This document shows, piece after piece, positions 18,306 through 25,582 of a stretch of DNA of 35,784 nt. The stretch is taken from positions 1 to 35,784 of the forward strand of contig JAGDMF010000025.1 of NCBI GenBank assembly GCA_017860455.1, given 5' to 3'. The DNA comes from Bacteroidota bacterium. GTDB taxonomy: Bacteria > Bacteroidota > Bacteroidia > Bacteroidales > WCHB1-69. The stretch's first letter is position 1, and every line of letters begins with the position of its first letter. Below the pieces are notes generated by a model. It did no database searches. It was not told where the DNA came from and saw only the letters and a program-made list of their open reading frames with translations. The position numbers and the translations under genes were made by a program.

Positions 18306-18343
18306 AAGAGGTTCCATACGGTGGGTATGAACCTCTTTTTCTT
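18306..18343 (+). terminator. Terminator-like hairpin between atpE and atpF
   Basis: AAGAGGTT (18306-18313) pairs with AACCTCTT and, past one bulged C, CATAC pairs with GTATG, followed by TTTTTCTT. It may end a fraction of transcripts after atpE and so raise subunit c over subunit b, or protect the atpE 3' end. Confidence 0.6.
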
Positions 18344-18369
18344 AGAAACTTTAAAATGATCAAAATAAT

Positions 18370-18864
18370 ATGGAACTGATTACTCCCGATTTTGGGTTGA
18401 TTTTTTGGATGCTGATTGGATTCGGAATCCTTTTCTTCCTCTTAGCTAAGTTTGCATGGCCTATTATCACTAAGGCTATCGCTGAACGTGAAAATTATAT
18501 TCAGGAACAATTAGACGCTGCAGCTAAAGTGAAAGATGAAATGAAAAATTTACAATCTGAACACCAGCTATTACTTGCTGTAGCTAAAGAAGAAAGAGAT
18601 AAAATTTTAGCAGACGCTAGAAAAATTGTTGAAAAAATGAACGAAGATGCTAAAGCTCTTCGTGATAAAGAGCATGAAGCCAGAATGGCTGAAACTAAAG
18701 TGATTATTCATAATGAAAAAATGAAAGCGATCACCGATATTAAAAATGAAATAGCCCAACTGTCTATTGATATTGCTGAAAAAATACTTCGTGACGAACT
18801 GACTTCCAAAGAAAGACAAGAACAAATTGTTCATAAATGGGTAGATGAACTTAATTTGAACTAA
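18370..18864 (+). CDS. atpF: F1Fo ATP synthase subunit b
   Basis: The peripheral-stalk subunit, 164 residues: one N-terminal membrane helix (about 7-28, LIFWMLIGFGILFFLLAKF) followed by a long charged coiled-coil (about 35-155) ending in a region that would contact delta. The length and composition are typical. Subunit delta (atpH) and alpha (atpA), which usually follow, are absent: the next gene is an unrelated secreted protein behind its own promoter. An AAAACGCAA/TTGCGTTTT inverted repeat just after the stop may act as terminator. Confidence 0.94.
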   Translation: MELITPDFGLIFWMLIGFGILFFLLAKFAWPIITKAIAERENYIQEQLDAAAKVKDEMKNLQSEHQLLLAVAKEERDKILADARKIVEKMNEDAKALRDKEHEARMAETKVIIHNEKMKAITDIKNEIAQLSIDIAEKILRDELTSKERQEQIVHKWVDELNLN

Positions 18865-18866
18865 CT

Positions 18867-18899
18867 AAAACGCAATAATTTTATTTATCTTTGCGTTTT
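18867..18899 (+). terminator. Inverted repeat after atpF, overlapping the next -7 box
   Basis: AAAACGCAA (18867-18875) and TTGCGTTTT (18891-18899) form a 9-bp stem. The right arm overlaps TATCTTTG (18886-18893), a TAnnTTTG box 14 bp before the next ATG. The sequence probably combines a terminator for atpF with a promoter for the next gene. Confidence 0.5.
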
Positions 18900-18907
18900 T
18901 ACTTTTC

Positions 18908-19885
18908 ATGAAGCAAATTATACTGATCTTATTAACGATATTTTCCTCTCTGACGGTGTTTTCACAATCAGAAGAGGATTTTCGTTTTTGGGAAGATTCC
19001 CTTAATAATCTCAGAATTGAAATCATGAAAACCCCATCTGAAGAGATGCGATTATCTATGAATGAGGACTTTATGAACCTATTAGAGTCCGTTTTAATGG
19101 ATGAAAATTCATTTCAACACCAATGGGATTCCACTAAAAGTTTTTCAGTGGTAACTTCTCCTGATAACACCTTTAAAATATTCACCTGGTTTATCATCAA
19201 AGACGACTATAGTTACGAAAATTTTGGATTTATACATGTTTACAATCCAAACAGACAAAAATATATCATCTACGCCTTGTATGATCGAAAAAACACATTA
19301 TCCTATCCTGAATACGATATCGCAGATATCAATCAGTGGTACGGGGCCGTTTACTATAAAATTATTCCGTTAACCGATAAAAAAACAACTTATTACACTT
19401 TATTAGGATGGAATGGTAACGATCTGTTTAATAATGAAAAAGTGATCGATGTTTTACAATTTGATTTAAACTCAACCTCACCCATCATTTTTGGGGCTAA
19501 AATTTTTAAAGGATATACTGCTAAAGTGGCACGCGTTATTTTAAAATACTCCAAAGATGCTTCCCTTTCTCTTCGATATGACAATATGAAATATATGATC
19601 AATAGTGGTAAAAAAGATCCAAAAACTAAAAAATGGATTTATGAAACCAGAACCGGAAACCTCATCATTTTTGATGATCTGGTAACTACTGATAATTTAG
19701 TTCCGGCGATTCCTGCATTTATGGTTCCTGAATCCAGTGTTAATATGGCTTTCATTCCTGAAGATGGAAAATGGCGGTTTGTTCCCAATCTGATTGGACT
19801 AAACCATGAAATGGAGATCAAAGAGAGGACCATTCAGCCCAGACAATATTACACCAAAGATACAACAGCAATTTCACCAGAATAA
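18908..19885 (+). CDS. Secreted protein of unknown function
   Basis: 325 residues with a clear N-terminal signal peptide (about residues 1-20, ending VFSQS). No family is recognised with certainty. The mature part is rich in aromatic residues and beta-strand-like stretches (for example FKIFTWFIIKDDYSYENFGF and TYYTLLGWNGNDLFNN), and resembles conserved Bacteroidota proteins annotated only as hypothetical. It has its own -7 box at 18886-18893 and is followed 8 bp later by manA, so the two may be co-transcribed. It is probably periplasmic or outer-membrane-associated. No catalytic motif is visible. Confidence 0.75.
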   Translation: MKQIILILLTIFSSLTVFSQSEEDFRFWEDSLNNLRIEIMKTPSEEMRLSMNEDFMNLLESVLMDENSFQHQWDSTKSFSVVTSPDNTFKIFTWFIIKDDYSYENFGFIHVYNPNRQKYIIYALYDRKNTLSYPEYDIADINQWYGAVYYKIIPLTDKKTTYYTLLGWNGNDLFNNEKVIDVLQFDLNSTSPIIFGAKIFKGYTAKVARVILKYSKDASLSLRYDNMKYMINSGKKDPKTKKWIYETRTGNLIIFDDLVTTDNLVPAIPAFMVPESSVNMAFIPEDGKWRFVPNLIGLNHEMEIKERTIQPRQYYTKDTTAISPE

Positions 19886-19893
19886 ACTTAAAA

Positions 19894-20877
19894 ATGAATA
19901 CAACATCATTATATCCACTCAAATTTAAACCAATAGTTAAAGAAAAAATCTGGGGCGGAAACCGGTTTCTGACCCTTTTCAAAAAACCACTTGCTCCCAA
20001 TATCAAATATGGAGAAAGCTGGGAGATCTCAGACCTTGAAGGGGATCTTTCTATTGTTGAAAATGGATTTTTATCGGACAATGAAATCACTGAATTGGTT
20101 GAACTCTACATGGGGGAACTGGTTGGTGATAAAATCTACAATATTTACGGGTTAGGATTTCCTTTACTCTTTAAATTTATCGATGCTTCGGATGATCTAT
20201 CTGTTCAAGTACATCCGAATGATGAGTTGGCTTTTGAAAGATATGGGCAACAAGGGAAAACAGAAATTTGGTATGTGATTGATGCAGAACCGGGTGCAGG
20301 TCTTTACATAGGATTCAAAAACAAAATTGATCCGGAAACTTTCCTGAAAGCAGTTAAAAATGGCACGGTTGATCAGTTGTTACAGTTCTATCCGGTACAA
20401 AAAGGGGAATTTTACTTTATCCCTGCCGGAACGGTGCATGCGATCGGAAAAGGGGTTTTGTTAGCTGAAATTCAACAAGCATCAGACATCACCTATAGAA
20501 TATTTGACTGGAACAGAGTGGACGAACAAGGGGAACCACGGGAACTTCATATTGAAGAATCACTCGAAGCTATCGATTTTTCAAACGATGAGGAATATAA
20601 AGTAGAATATGATTTGGTGCAAAACACCACTACTCCGGTATTCAGATCAGATTTTTTCAATATTAATCTTTTATCGTTTGAGCAGCCGATTGAAAAATCG
20701 TATGTCAACATTGATTCATTTATCGTGTACATGTGTATCGAAGGGGAAGTTCATTTCTTCACAGAAGAGCATCACGAAAGAATCTTTGCCGGAGAATCCA
20801 TAATGATCCCTGCTTCATTAGCACAAGTGGATATCGTTCCGAATGGGAACAGTAAAGTGCTGGAGATTTATATGTGA
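19894..20877 (+). CDS. manA: Mannose-6-phosphate isomerase, class I
   Basis: Zinc enzyme interconverting mannose-6-phosphate and fructose-6-phosphate, supplying mannose for glycans. The 327-residue cupin protein has the metal ligands in order: His107 in QVHPND, Glu124 in GKTEIWY and His182 in PAGTVHAIG. The N-terminal KPIVKEKIWGGNRF and the catalytic-region QQASDITYRIFDW are also characteristic. The size fits the shorter bacterial class I form. It follows the secreted protein gene by 8 bp. A heptamer repeat begins four bases after its stop. Confidence 0.93.
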   Translation: MNTTSLYPLKFKPIVKEKIWGGNRFLTLFKKPLAPNIKYGESWEISDLEGDLSIVENGFLSDNEITELVELYMGELVGDKIYNIYGLGFPLLFKFIDASDDLSVQVHPNDELAFERYGQQGKTEIWYVIDAEPGAGLYIGFKNKIDPETFLKAVKNGTVDQLLQFYPVQKGEFYFIPAGTVHAIGKGVLLAEIQQASDITYRIFDWNRVDEQGEPRELHIEESLEAIDFSNDEEYKVEYDLVQNTTTPVFRSDFFNINLLSFEQPIEKSYVNIDSFIVYMCIEGEVHFFTEEHHERIFAGESIMIPASLAQVDIVPNGNSKVLEIYM

Positions 20878-20881
20878 AAAG

Positions 20882-20930
20882 AGACTGGGGACTGGAGACT
20901 GGGGACTGGAGACTGGGGACTGGAGACTGG
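20882..20930. repeat. Heptamer array (AGACTGG / GGACTGG)
   Basis: Seven exact 7-bp units alternate AGACTGG and GGACTGG, starting four bases after the manA stop codon. Confidence 0.95.
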
Positions 20931-20963
20931 ATTCAGTGAATAGTGAATAGTTCAAAAAGATTA

Positions 20964-20971
20964 TATTTTTG
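20964..20971 (+). promoter_or_regulatory. -7 box TATTTTTG for the YD-like protein
   Basis: Matches TAnnTTTG and lies 10 bases upstream of ATG 20982. It argues against the more upstream ATG at 20943. Confidence 0.55.
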
Positions 20972-20981
20972 TAAAAAAAAG

Positions 20982-21929
20982 ATGAAAAGAATTCACCTGG
21001 TATTTATTCTCATAATAATGAGCCAATTCGTTTATTCACAGGCATATACTTTAAAAGGCTTAAAAGTAAACGGGAAAGTAAAGAAAATAACTCATTCAGT
21101 ATATGGGTCAAATGTAGCTTCTGATCATCTGGATTCATTATATTTGTACAATCAAAACTTTCAGTTTTTTAATGAAATGGGTTTTTTAACTATTGACTCA
21201 TTTGTAGCTTATCCAGATAAATATTGTAAAAAGGAGATTTATTTATATGACTCTTTAAATCAATTAATTGAAATCGTTACTTATGATAAAGGGGTTAAAG
21301 ATAAAAAATTTCGGAAATCTGAAGTTAAAGAATATAAATATGATCAAAATGGAAATGTAATATATGAAAGTCATAGTTCAGATTATGGGGGAACCAGTAT
21401 TTTCAAGTCATTTTATAATCAGGAAAATAAGATAACCCTTTGGCAAAGTTATTATATTTCTAATGAAACTAAAAGAAAAAATGTAAAACCAAAATATACT
21501 ATAATTGAATATGAGCCAAAGAAAATCTTAAACAAATTCTATTTTTCTGATTCAACACTTAATTCAATGTGGATTTATGAATATGAAAATGAAAAAAAAT
21601 CTAAAAATTATCATTATTTTAAAAGTAAAGATTCTTTGGAATTAATCGAAAAAACTGAATTTTATTACGAAGATTCTACTAAAATAAAAATTACTACTTG
21701 GAGAAAAATGAATGAAGATTTTTCTCTGAAAGAAGAATATATTAAATATTTTGATACTAACCAAAGATTAATTAAGGAAGAACATTACGTAAATGGGGAG
21801 ATTGCAACCTTAGATGAATATTTCTATGATGAATTAGGTAATTGTATAAAACAAGCAACACACTATATCTTTTCTGAACCTGATCATCCAGAGTTTATGT
21901 ATAATATATACAAATATGAATTTTATTAG
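20982..21929 (+). CDS. Secreted protein with YD/RHS-like repeats
   Basis: 315 residues. Starting at ATG 20982 gives a typical signal peptide (MKRIHLVFILIIMSQFVYSQ); an ATG 13 codons earlier precedes the -7 box and adds a charged leader, so it is less likely. The mature part contains loosely repeated tyrosine-rich strands such as EYKYDQNGNVIYE, FYYEDSTKI and YFYDELGNCIKQ, the pattern of RHS/YD-type beta-repeats. It lacks an RHS core or toxin tip. It may be a small surface or periplasmic repeat protein. No known function. Its codon use is more AT-rich than manA. Confidence 0.7.
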   Translation: MKRIHLVFILIIMSQFVYSQAYTLKGLKVNGKVKKITHSVYGSNVASDHLDSLYLYNQNFQFFNEMGFLTIDSFVAYPDKYCKKEIYLYDSLNQLIEIVTYDKGVKDKKFRKSEVKEYKYDQNGNVIYESHSSDYGGTSIFKSFYNQENKITLWQSYYISNETKRKNVKPKYTIIEYEPKKILNKFYFSDSTLNSMWIYEYENEKKSKNYHYFKSKDSLELIEKTEFYYEDSTKIKITTWRKMNEDFSLKEEYIKYFDTNQRLIKEEHYVNGEIATLDEYFYDELGNCIKQATHYIFSEPDHPEFMYNIYKYEFY

Positions 21930-22092
21930 ACAAGTTGGCTGAAGTAACCCGTTAACACATAGATTCCTTTTAAAAGTGCCGGTTTCATTTTGTTATAGGT
22001 TTATGCAAAAACACGATTTATAAATGATTTTTAATAGCGATTGATATTCAATTCTGTGTTTTTAATCGTCAATTTTCACTCTTTCTGTTAAT

Positions 22093-22148
22093 AAAAAGTG
22101 ATTGTAATCACTAAATCTTATAAGAAATTGTGAATAGAATCACTTTTT
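22093..22148. promoter_or_regulatory. Palindromic operator candidate upstream of the AAA/DUF4143 gene
   Basis: AGTGATT GT AATCACT (22097-22112) is a perfect 7-bp inverted repeat, and a third half-site AATCACT occurs at 22138-22144; the outer arms AAAAAGTGATT (22093-22103) and AATCACTTTTT (22138-22148) also match perfectly. The -7 box TATTTTTG follows at 22153-22160, so a protein bound here would overlap the -33 region. Confidence 0.5.
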
Positions 22149-22152
22149 TTAT

Positions 22153-22160
22153 TATTTTTG
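22153..22160 (+). promoter_or_regulatory. -7 box TATTTTTG for the AAA/DUF4143 gene
   Basis: Matches TAnnTTTG and lies 21 bases before ATG 22182; the longer TTG start at 22158 overlaps it and is rejected. Confidence 0.6.
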
Positions 22161-22181
22161 CACTTTAAAAAATTAGGAATT

Positions 22182-23300
22182 ATGATTAATCGAGAAATTA
22201 GTAATCAGATAATGAACGACTTCAATAAGGGGAAAGTGATTGTTATTCTAGGCGCTCGGCAAGTAGGGAAAACAACTTTATTAAATAATCTTGTAAAAGA
22301 TCAGGATCATCTATTGATGTTAAATTGTGATAATTACGATGATCGAGTAGATTTAGAGAATAAAACTTCTACTGAACTAAAAAATTTGATAGGGAACAAT
22401 AAAATTGTGATTATCGATGAAGCTCAGCGTGTGAAAAATATTGGTTTAACTATAAAAATAATAGCTGACTTGAAATTACCCATTCAAGTTTTAGTTACAG
22501 GTTCTTCTTCACTCGAAATCGCATCAGAAATATATGAAACAGCAACAGGCAGATTATATGAGTATCATCTTTTCCCATTATCAATAAAAGAACTTTCAGA
22601 ATTCCATACGCTACGGGAAGAAAAAAGGATGTTGGAGAGTCGTATGGTTTATGGATTGTACCCCGAAATTGTAAATAATTATTCTGATGCAAAACGATTG
22701 TTGACAAATCTTGCAAATAACTATCTATATAAAGATCTTTTTGAATTCAAAGGAATAAAAAAACCAGAAATACTTCACAAATTGATCCGTGCATTGGCAC
22801 TTCAATTAGGAAATGAAGTTTCCTATAATGAATTGGCACAAACTTTAGGAATTGACAAAATAACAGTAGAAAATTATATCAATTTGTTAGAAAAATGTTT
22901 TGTAATTTTTAGACTATCCTCTTACAGTCGTAATCTTAGAAATGAAATAAGAAAAGGAAAAAAAATATATTTTTACGATAATGGAATTAGAAATGCATTA
23001 ATTTCAAATTTCGCACCTTTAGAATTGCGTAATGATACTGGTGCCTTATGGGAAAATTTGATGATTAGTGAGAGAGTAAAACATAATGCCTATAATCGCA
23101 ACTATGCTCAATTGTTTTTTTGGAGAACACAACAACAACAAGAGATTGATCTTATTGAAGAACAAGATGGAATCATTACTGCGTATGAATTCAAATGGAA
23201 TGAACGAAAAAGAGCTGCTTTACCTCCCTTTTTTCAAAAAAACTACCCCAATACAGAATTTAAAATTATAAATAGAGATAACTACATGGAGTTTTTGTGA
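22182..23300 (+). CDS. AAA-type ATPase with C-terminal DUF4143
   Basis: 372 residues. Walker A GARQVGKTT at 24-32, Walker B IVIIDEAQ at 75-82 and sensor-like VTGSSS at 105-110 define the AAA_14 domain. A central winged-helix-like segment (NELAQTLGIDKITVENYINLLEKC, spanning about 219-242) and a C-terminal DUF4143 nuclease-like domain (FYDNGIRNALI, ALWENLMISER and EIDLIEEQDG, about 270-330) follow. The domain order is the normal one for this widespread, strain-variable family, whose function is poorly known; proposals include roles linked to restriction or toxin-antitoxin-like systems. It is a single-gene unit behind its own promoter and a palindrome. Confidence 0.88.
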   Translation: MINREISNQIMNDFNKGKVIVILGARQVGKTTLLNNLVKDQDHLLMLNCDNYDDRVDLENKTSTELKNLIGNNKIVIIDEAQRVKNIGLTIKIIADLKLPIQVLVTGSSSLEIASEIYETATGRLYEYHLFPLSIKELSEFHTLREEKRMLESRMVYGLYPEIVNNYSDAKRLLTNLANNYLYKDLFEFKGIKKPEILHKLIRALALQLGNEVSYNELAQTLGIDKITVENYINLLEKCFVIFRLSSYSRNLRNEIRKGKKIYFYDNGIRNALISNFAPLELRNDTGALWENLMISERVKHNAYNRNYAQLFFWRTQQQQEIDLIEEQDGIITAYEFKWNERKRAALPPFFQKNYPNTEFKIINRDNYMEFL

Positions 23301-23310
23301 GTTTATTTTT

Positions 23311-23886
23311 TTAACTTTGTACTATTTCCTGATCCTCTGATAAAATGTATTCTCCCTGACTATCTTTCTTGATGTTTTTTGGTTTGTAGAAAGGAGCCAT
23401 TTTTTTGTCCATAAAAAACGAAAGTCCTGCAACTGCTAATGAAAAAATTAGATTGATAATGAAGTCAGTTAAATTATTAAAATTACTAATGGACATGAAG
23501 ATCCCTGCCAATGTTAAGCCACCGCAAAAACGATAAATAGTTACGAAATACTTTGCAATTCCATACATAATGTAAATGGTTAACAGGGGAACCATTAACA
23601 AAAAAGTAAGCATCATAAGTTTTAATGAACCATTGGTTAGCATAAAAATAGTGAGAAATCGGACCAAGATAGAAGCTCCTAAAAGTGCAAGTAAAAGGTT
23701 ATTGTAAATTTTATACTTTTCTTTTAACTCTTTTGTAAGTGTCCCTTTAATCAGATATGCTACACCTTTTTTATCAAAATATTGTTGTGTTAATTCATTG
23801 TATATCTCTTGGTCTGAAATATGGTTCTCTCTTCTTTCAAAAATGATTTTTTTTGCTATTTTATAATCTATTGATTTTTTAGACAT
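23311..23886 (-). CDS. Small multi-pass membrane protein, unknown function
   Basis: 191 residues. A charged cytoplasmic-looking N-terminus (1-60) precedes about four hydrophobic segments (roughly 62-82, 87-110, 115-133 and 137-157), and a polar C-terminal tail ends the protein. The N-terminal part has the helical, charged character of a small regulatory or dimerisation domain, but no family is recognised. A minus-strand TATATTTG box (23919-23912) lies 25 bases before the ATG at 23886. It is convergent with the AAA/DUF4143 gene, with only 10 bp between stops and no obvious terminator. Confidence 0.72.
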   Translation of the reverse strand: MSKKSIDYKIAKKIIFERRENHISDQEIYNELTQQYFDKKGVAYLIKGTLTKELKEKYKIYNNLLLALLGASILVRFLTIFMLTNGSLKLMMLTFLLMVPLLTIYIMYGIAKYFVTIYRFCGGLTLAGIFMSISNFNNLTDFIINLIFSLAVAGLSFFMDKKMAPFYKPKNIKKDSQGEYILSEDQEIVQS

Positions 23887-23911
23887 TGTTGTTTTTTTTT
23901 AAATGCATTTA

Positions 23912-23919
23912 CAAATATA
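23912..23919 (-). promoter_or_regulatory. -7 box TATATTTG for the membrane protein gene
   Basis: Minus-strand match to TAnnTTTG, 25 bases upstream of the ATG at 23886. Confidence 0.55.
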
Positions 23920-23949
23920 GCTAAAAGTTTTGAAAGGACCTTAAAAAAA

Positions 23950-24048
23950 TTAGCAAATTAGCAAATTTGTGAATTAGCAAATGAATTTTTATAATTCAAT
24001 TTTTAATTATGTTTATTTACTATTCATTATTCATTATTCATTATTCAT
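23950..24048. repeat. Octamer and heptamer arrays
   Basis: 23950-23981 holds four 8-bp units, three of them TTAGCAAA, in the reverse-complement sense of the TTTGCTAA array at 34078-34125. 24021-24048 holds four exact TATTCAT heptamers. Confidence 0.85.
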
Positions 24049-24269
24049 TAATATGGGCATTCCCCCTCGCTTCGCTCGGGGTCGGTCTACGCCTCCAAGT
24101 ACGCAGGAGTCAGCGACGTGTGACTGCATGGTCGTAAAAGGAGCTCACAAGCTCGCTCTTTTACTCCCTGCATCACATCGGCTTCCTCCTTTGCGCGCTT
24201 TCCGGCTGCGCCCTAATGCCGCAATGGTAACAGACTCTGCTCATCGGCACAAATTCCCCTGACTTTGTA
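24049..24269. other. GC-rich islet without a supported gene
   Basis: About 24057-24262 is markedly GC-rich and bordered sharply by AT-rich DNA. It contains the self-complementary pair CCCC/GGGG around TCGCTTCGCTC near 24062-24080. A 93-codon plus-strand frame crosses it but starts in microsatellite DNA, has no coding character and ends in the repeat, so it is not called. Possibly a mobile-element remnant. Confidence 0.45.
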
Positions 24270-24371
24270 GTTCCGAGAAAATGTGGAAACAGTCGGATTA
24301 AAAATTGAATTTTTTCAAAGATGCTTATTTTGATTTCTTTCCGAATTTAATTTTCCACACCTTCCCGGAAC
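24270..24371. repeat. Imperfect inverted repeat upstream of the transposase gene
   Basis: The left arm 24270-24289 (GTTCCGAGAAAATGTGGAAA) and the right arm 24351-24371 are reverse complements except at about three positions, separated by about 60 bp. It could be a subterminal hairpin of the IS200-like element, or its left boundary. Confidence 0.6.
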
Positions 24372-24438
24372 TGTTGATTTGTTGATAATTTCCCCCAATT
24401 TTCTTTAATCTAATAAACTCATCTAATATACTTTTCAC

Positions 24439-24446
24439 TATATTTG
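24439..24446 (+). promoter_or_regulatory. -7 box TATATTTG for the transposase gene
   Basis: Matches TAnnTTTG, 37 bases before ATG 24484. Confidence 0.45.
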
Positions 24447-24483
24447 CTGCATTCTTTTGAATACTAAACTAACTCATAAAACT

Positions 24484-24945
24484 ATGGCAAACACTTATTC
24501 TCAGGTATTATTGCAAATTGTATTTGCAGTTAAAGGGCGTCAAAATTTAATTTTTGAAACAAATCGACAAAGAATAGAAAAATATATTTGTGGCATAATT
24601 GAACATAATAATTGCAAACCTTTAGCTATTTATTGTAATCCAGATCATTGTCATATTCTGATTGGGTTTTCTCTTACGACATCAATTTCAGATTTAGTAA
24701 GAGACATTAAATCAAATTCTTCAAGATTTATCAATCAAAACAGATTAATTATGGGAAAATTCGAATGGCAAGAAGGATATGGAGTATTTTCATATAGTAA
24801 ATCACAGTTAAATTCAGTAACAAAATACATTTTAAATCAACAAAATCATCATCAAAGAAAATCATTCAACGAAGAATATATTGAATTTTTAGATCGTTTT
24901 GAGATTGCATTTGATTCAAAATACATTTTTGAATTTTATGATTAG
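24484..24945 (+). CDS. REP-associated tyrosine / IS200-like transposase (Y1 HUH family)
   Basis: 153 residues from ATG 24484; an in-frame TTG nine codons earlier lengthens it, but MANTYSQVLLQIVFAVKGRQ is the usual N-terminus of this Bacteroidota family. The HUH metal-binding pair is His55 and His57 in PDHCHILIGF. The downstream DLVRDIKSNSSRFIN and GKFEWQEGYGVFSYSKSQ are characteristic, and the candidate catalytic Tyr115 lies in VTKYILNQ. It would nick single-stranded DNA at hairpin ends. It appears intact. Hairpin-containing repeats follow within 140 bp, as expected for a RAYT gene with REP sequences, and an inverted repeat precedes it. No tnpB or other cargo is next to it. Confidence 0.87.
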   Translation: MANTYSQVLLQIVFAVKGRQNLIFETNRQRIEKYICGIIEHNNCKPLAIYCNPDHCHILIGFSLTTSISDLVRDIKSNSSRFINQNRLIMGKFEWQEGYGVFSYSKSQLNSVTKYILNQQNHHQRKSFNEEYIEFLDRFEIAFDSKYIFEFYD

Positions 24946-24973
24946 ATGTTTTTTATTCTAGCCCCATTTATTA

Positions 24974-25076
24974 ACAAAGGTGGCGCTCCTACGGAGCTGG
25001 AAAATGAAAAATCGTTCCCATCATTCTACAAAGGTGACGCTCCTTCGGAGCTGGAAAATTGAAAAATCGTTCCCAT
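24974..25076. repeat. Two REP-like direct repeats with hairpins
   Basis: Copy 1 at 24974-25021 (48 bp) and copy 2 at 25028-25076 (49 bp) share ACAAAGGTG, a GCTCC/GGAGC mini-hairpin, CTGGAAAAT, and ATCGTTCCCAT. They differ at three or four positions. They lie immediately downstream of the RAYT gene, which suggests they are its REP substrates. Confidence 0.8.
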
Positions 25077-25090
25077 ATTATCCATTATTG

Positions 25091-25138
25091 AATCCCGTAG
25101 GGATGACACAATGATGTCCCGCGTTAGGGCTGAGGCCA
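25091..25138. repeat. Further short palindromic sequences
   Basis: ATCCCGTAGGGAT (25092-25104) is a 13-nt palindrome with an odd centre, followed by a GC-rich segment GTCCCGCGTTAGGGCTGAGG. These resemble dispersed REP-type elements of Bacteroidota genomes, but no second copy is in the window. Confidence 0.45.
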
Positions 25139-25152
25139 AATACCCAAATAAA

Positions 25153-25456
25153 GTAACAAGTAACAGGTAATAGGTAACATTTAACATTTAACAAGTTTCT
25201 TTACCTTTATAAATTAGACTTTTGAACACATGAGCACATTGAGCATAACGAGCACATGAGTCCAGACCGGAGATCGACGGCGAGCCTGCGAGCCGGAACG
25301 CCATGATTAAAAAGCTAATATGCTAATGTGCTAATTATTAATAAATAATAAGAAATGACAAATTTGTTAATTGTTACCTGTTACTTGTTACCTGTTACTT
25401 GTAAATTGTTACTTGTTAATTGTTACCTGTTACTTGTTACCTGTTACTTGTTACCT
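25153..25456. repeat. Inverted pair of heptamer arrays around a GC-rich repeat copy
   Basis: 25153-25195 is a GTAACAA-type heptamer array; 25364-25456 is a longer array of GTTACCT and GTTACTT heptamers, the reverse-complement family. Between them lie GAGCACAT-like octamers (about 25227-25260), the second copy (25267-25302) of the GC-rich segment also found at 1161-1195, and three AGCTAATA-like octamers (25313-25336). No gene is supported here. Confidence 0.85.
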
Positions 25457-25461
25457 TATTT

Positions 25462-25477
25462 TGTGATATATATCACA
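25462..25477. promoter_or_regulatory. Crp/Fnr-type operator, perfect palindrome
   Basis: TGTGATATATATCACA is an exact 16-bp palindrome and matches TGTGA-N6-TCACA, the site type of Crp, HcpR and related regulators. It is centred about 113 bp before the DsrE2-like start and about 66 bp before the likely -7 element CATATTTG (25532-25539). It would suit activation of the sulfur/Hdr-like genes downstream. The regulator is not in the window. Confidence 0.65.
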
Positions 25478-25531
25478 TTTCGTTATAAGATAATACACAC
25501 TGATTTGGTCTGAATCGTGTTGAAATTGTTT

Positions 25532-25539
25532 CATATTTG
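25532..25539 (+). promoter_or_regulatory. Probable -7 element (CATATTTG) of the sulfur/Hdr-like operon
   Basis: One mismatch to TAnnTTTG, followed 43 bases later by the ATG at 25583. The only suitable TTG (25505-25507) is 24 bases upstream, slightly far, as can occur at activator-dependent promoters. Confidence 0.4.
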
Positions 25540-25582
25540 CATTGTTAAAAATGCATGATCAAAACCTTTAAATTATAATCGT

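Noticed and set aside
21930-22092. Possible small RNA or gene between the YD-like protein and the DUF4143 operator
   Set aside because: Short AT-rich DNA with one small CTTTTAAAAG palindrome; no ORF, promoter or stable structure supported.
23981-24262. 93-codon plus-strand ORF through the GC-rich islet
   Set aside because: It starts inside AT-rich microsatellite DNA, its product has no recognisable domain, and its frame is an accident of base composition.
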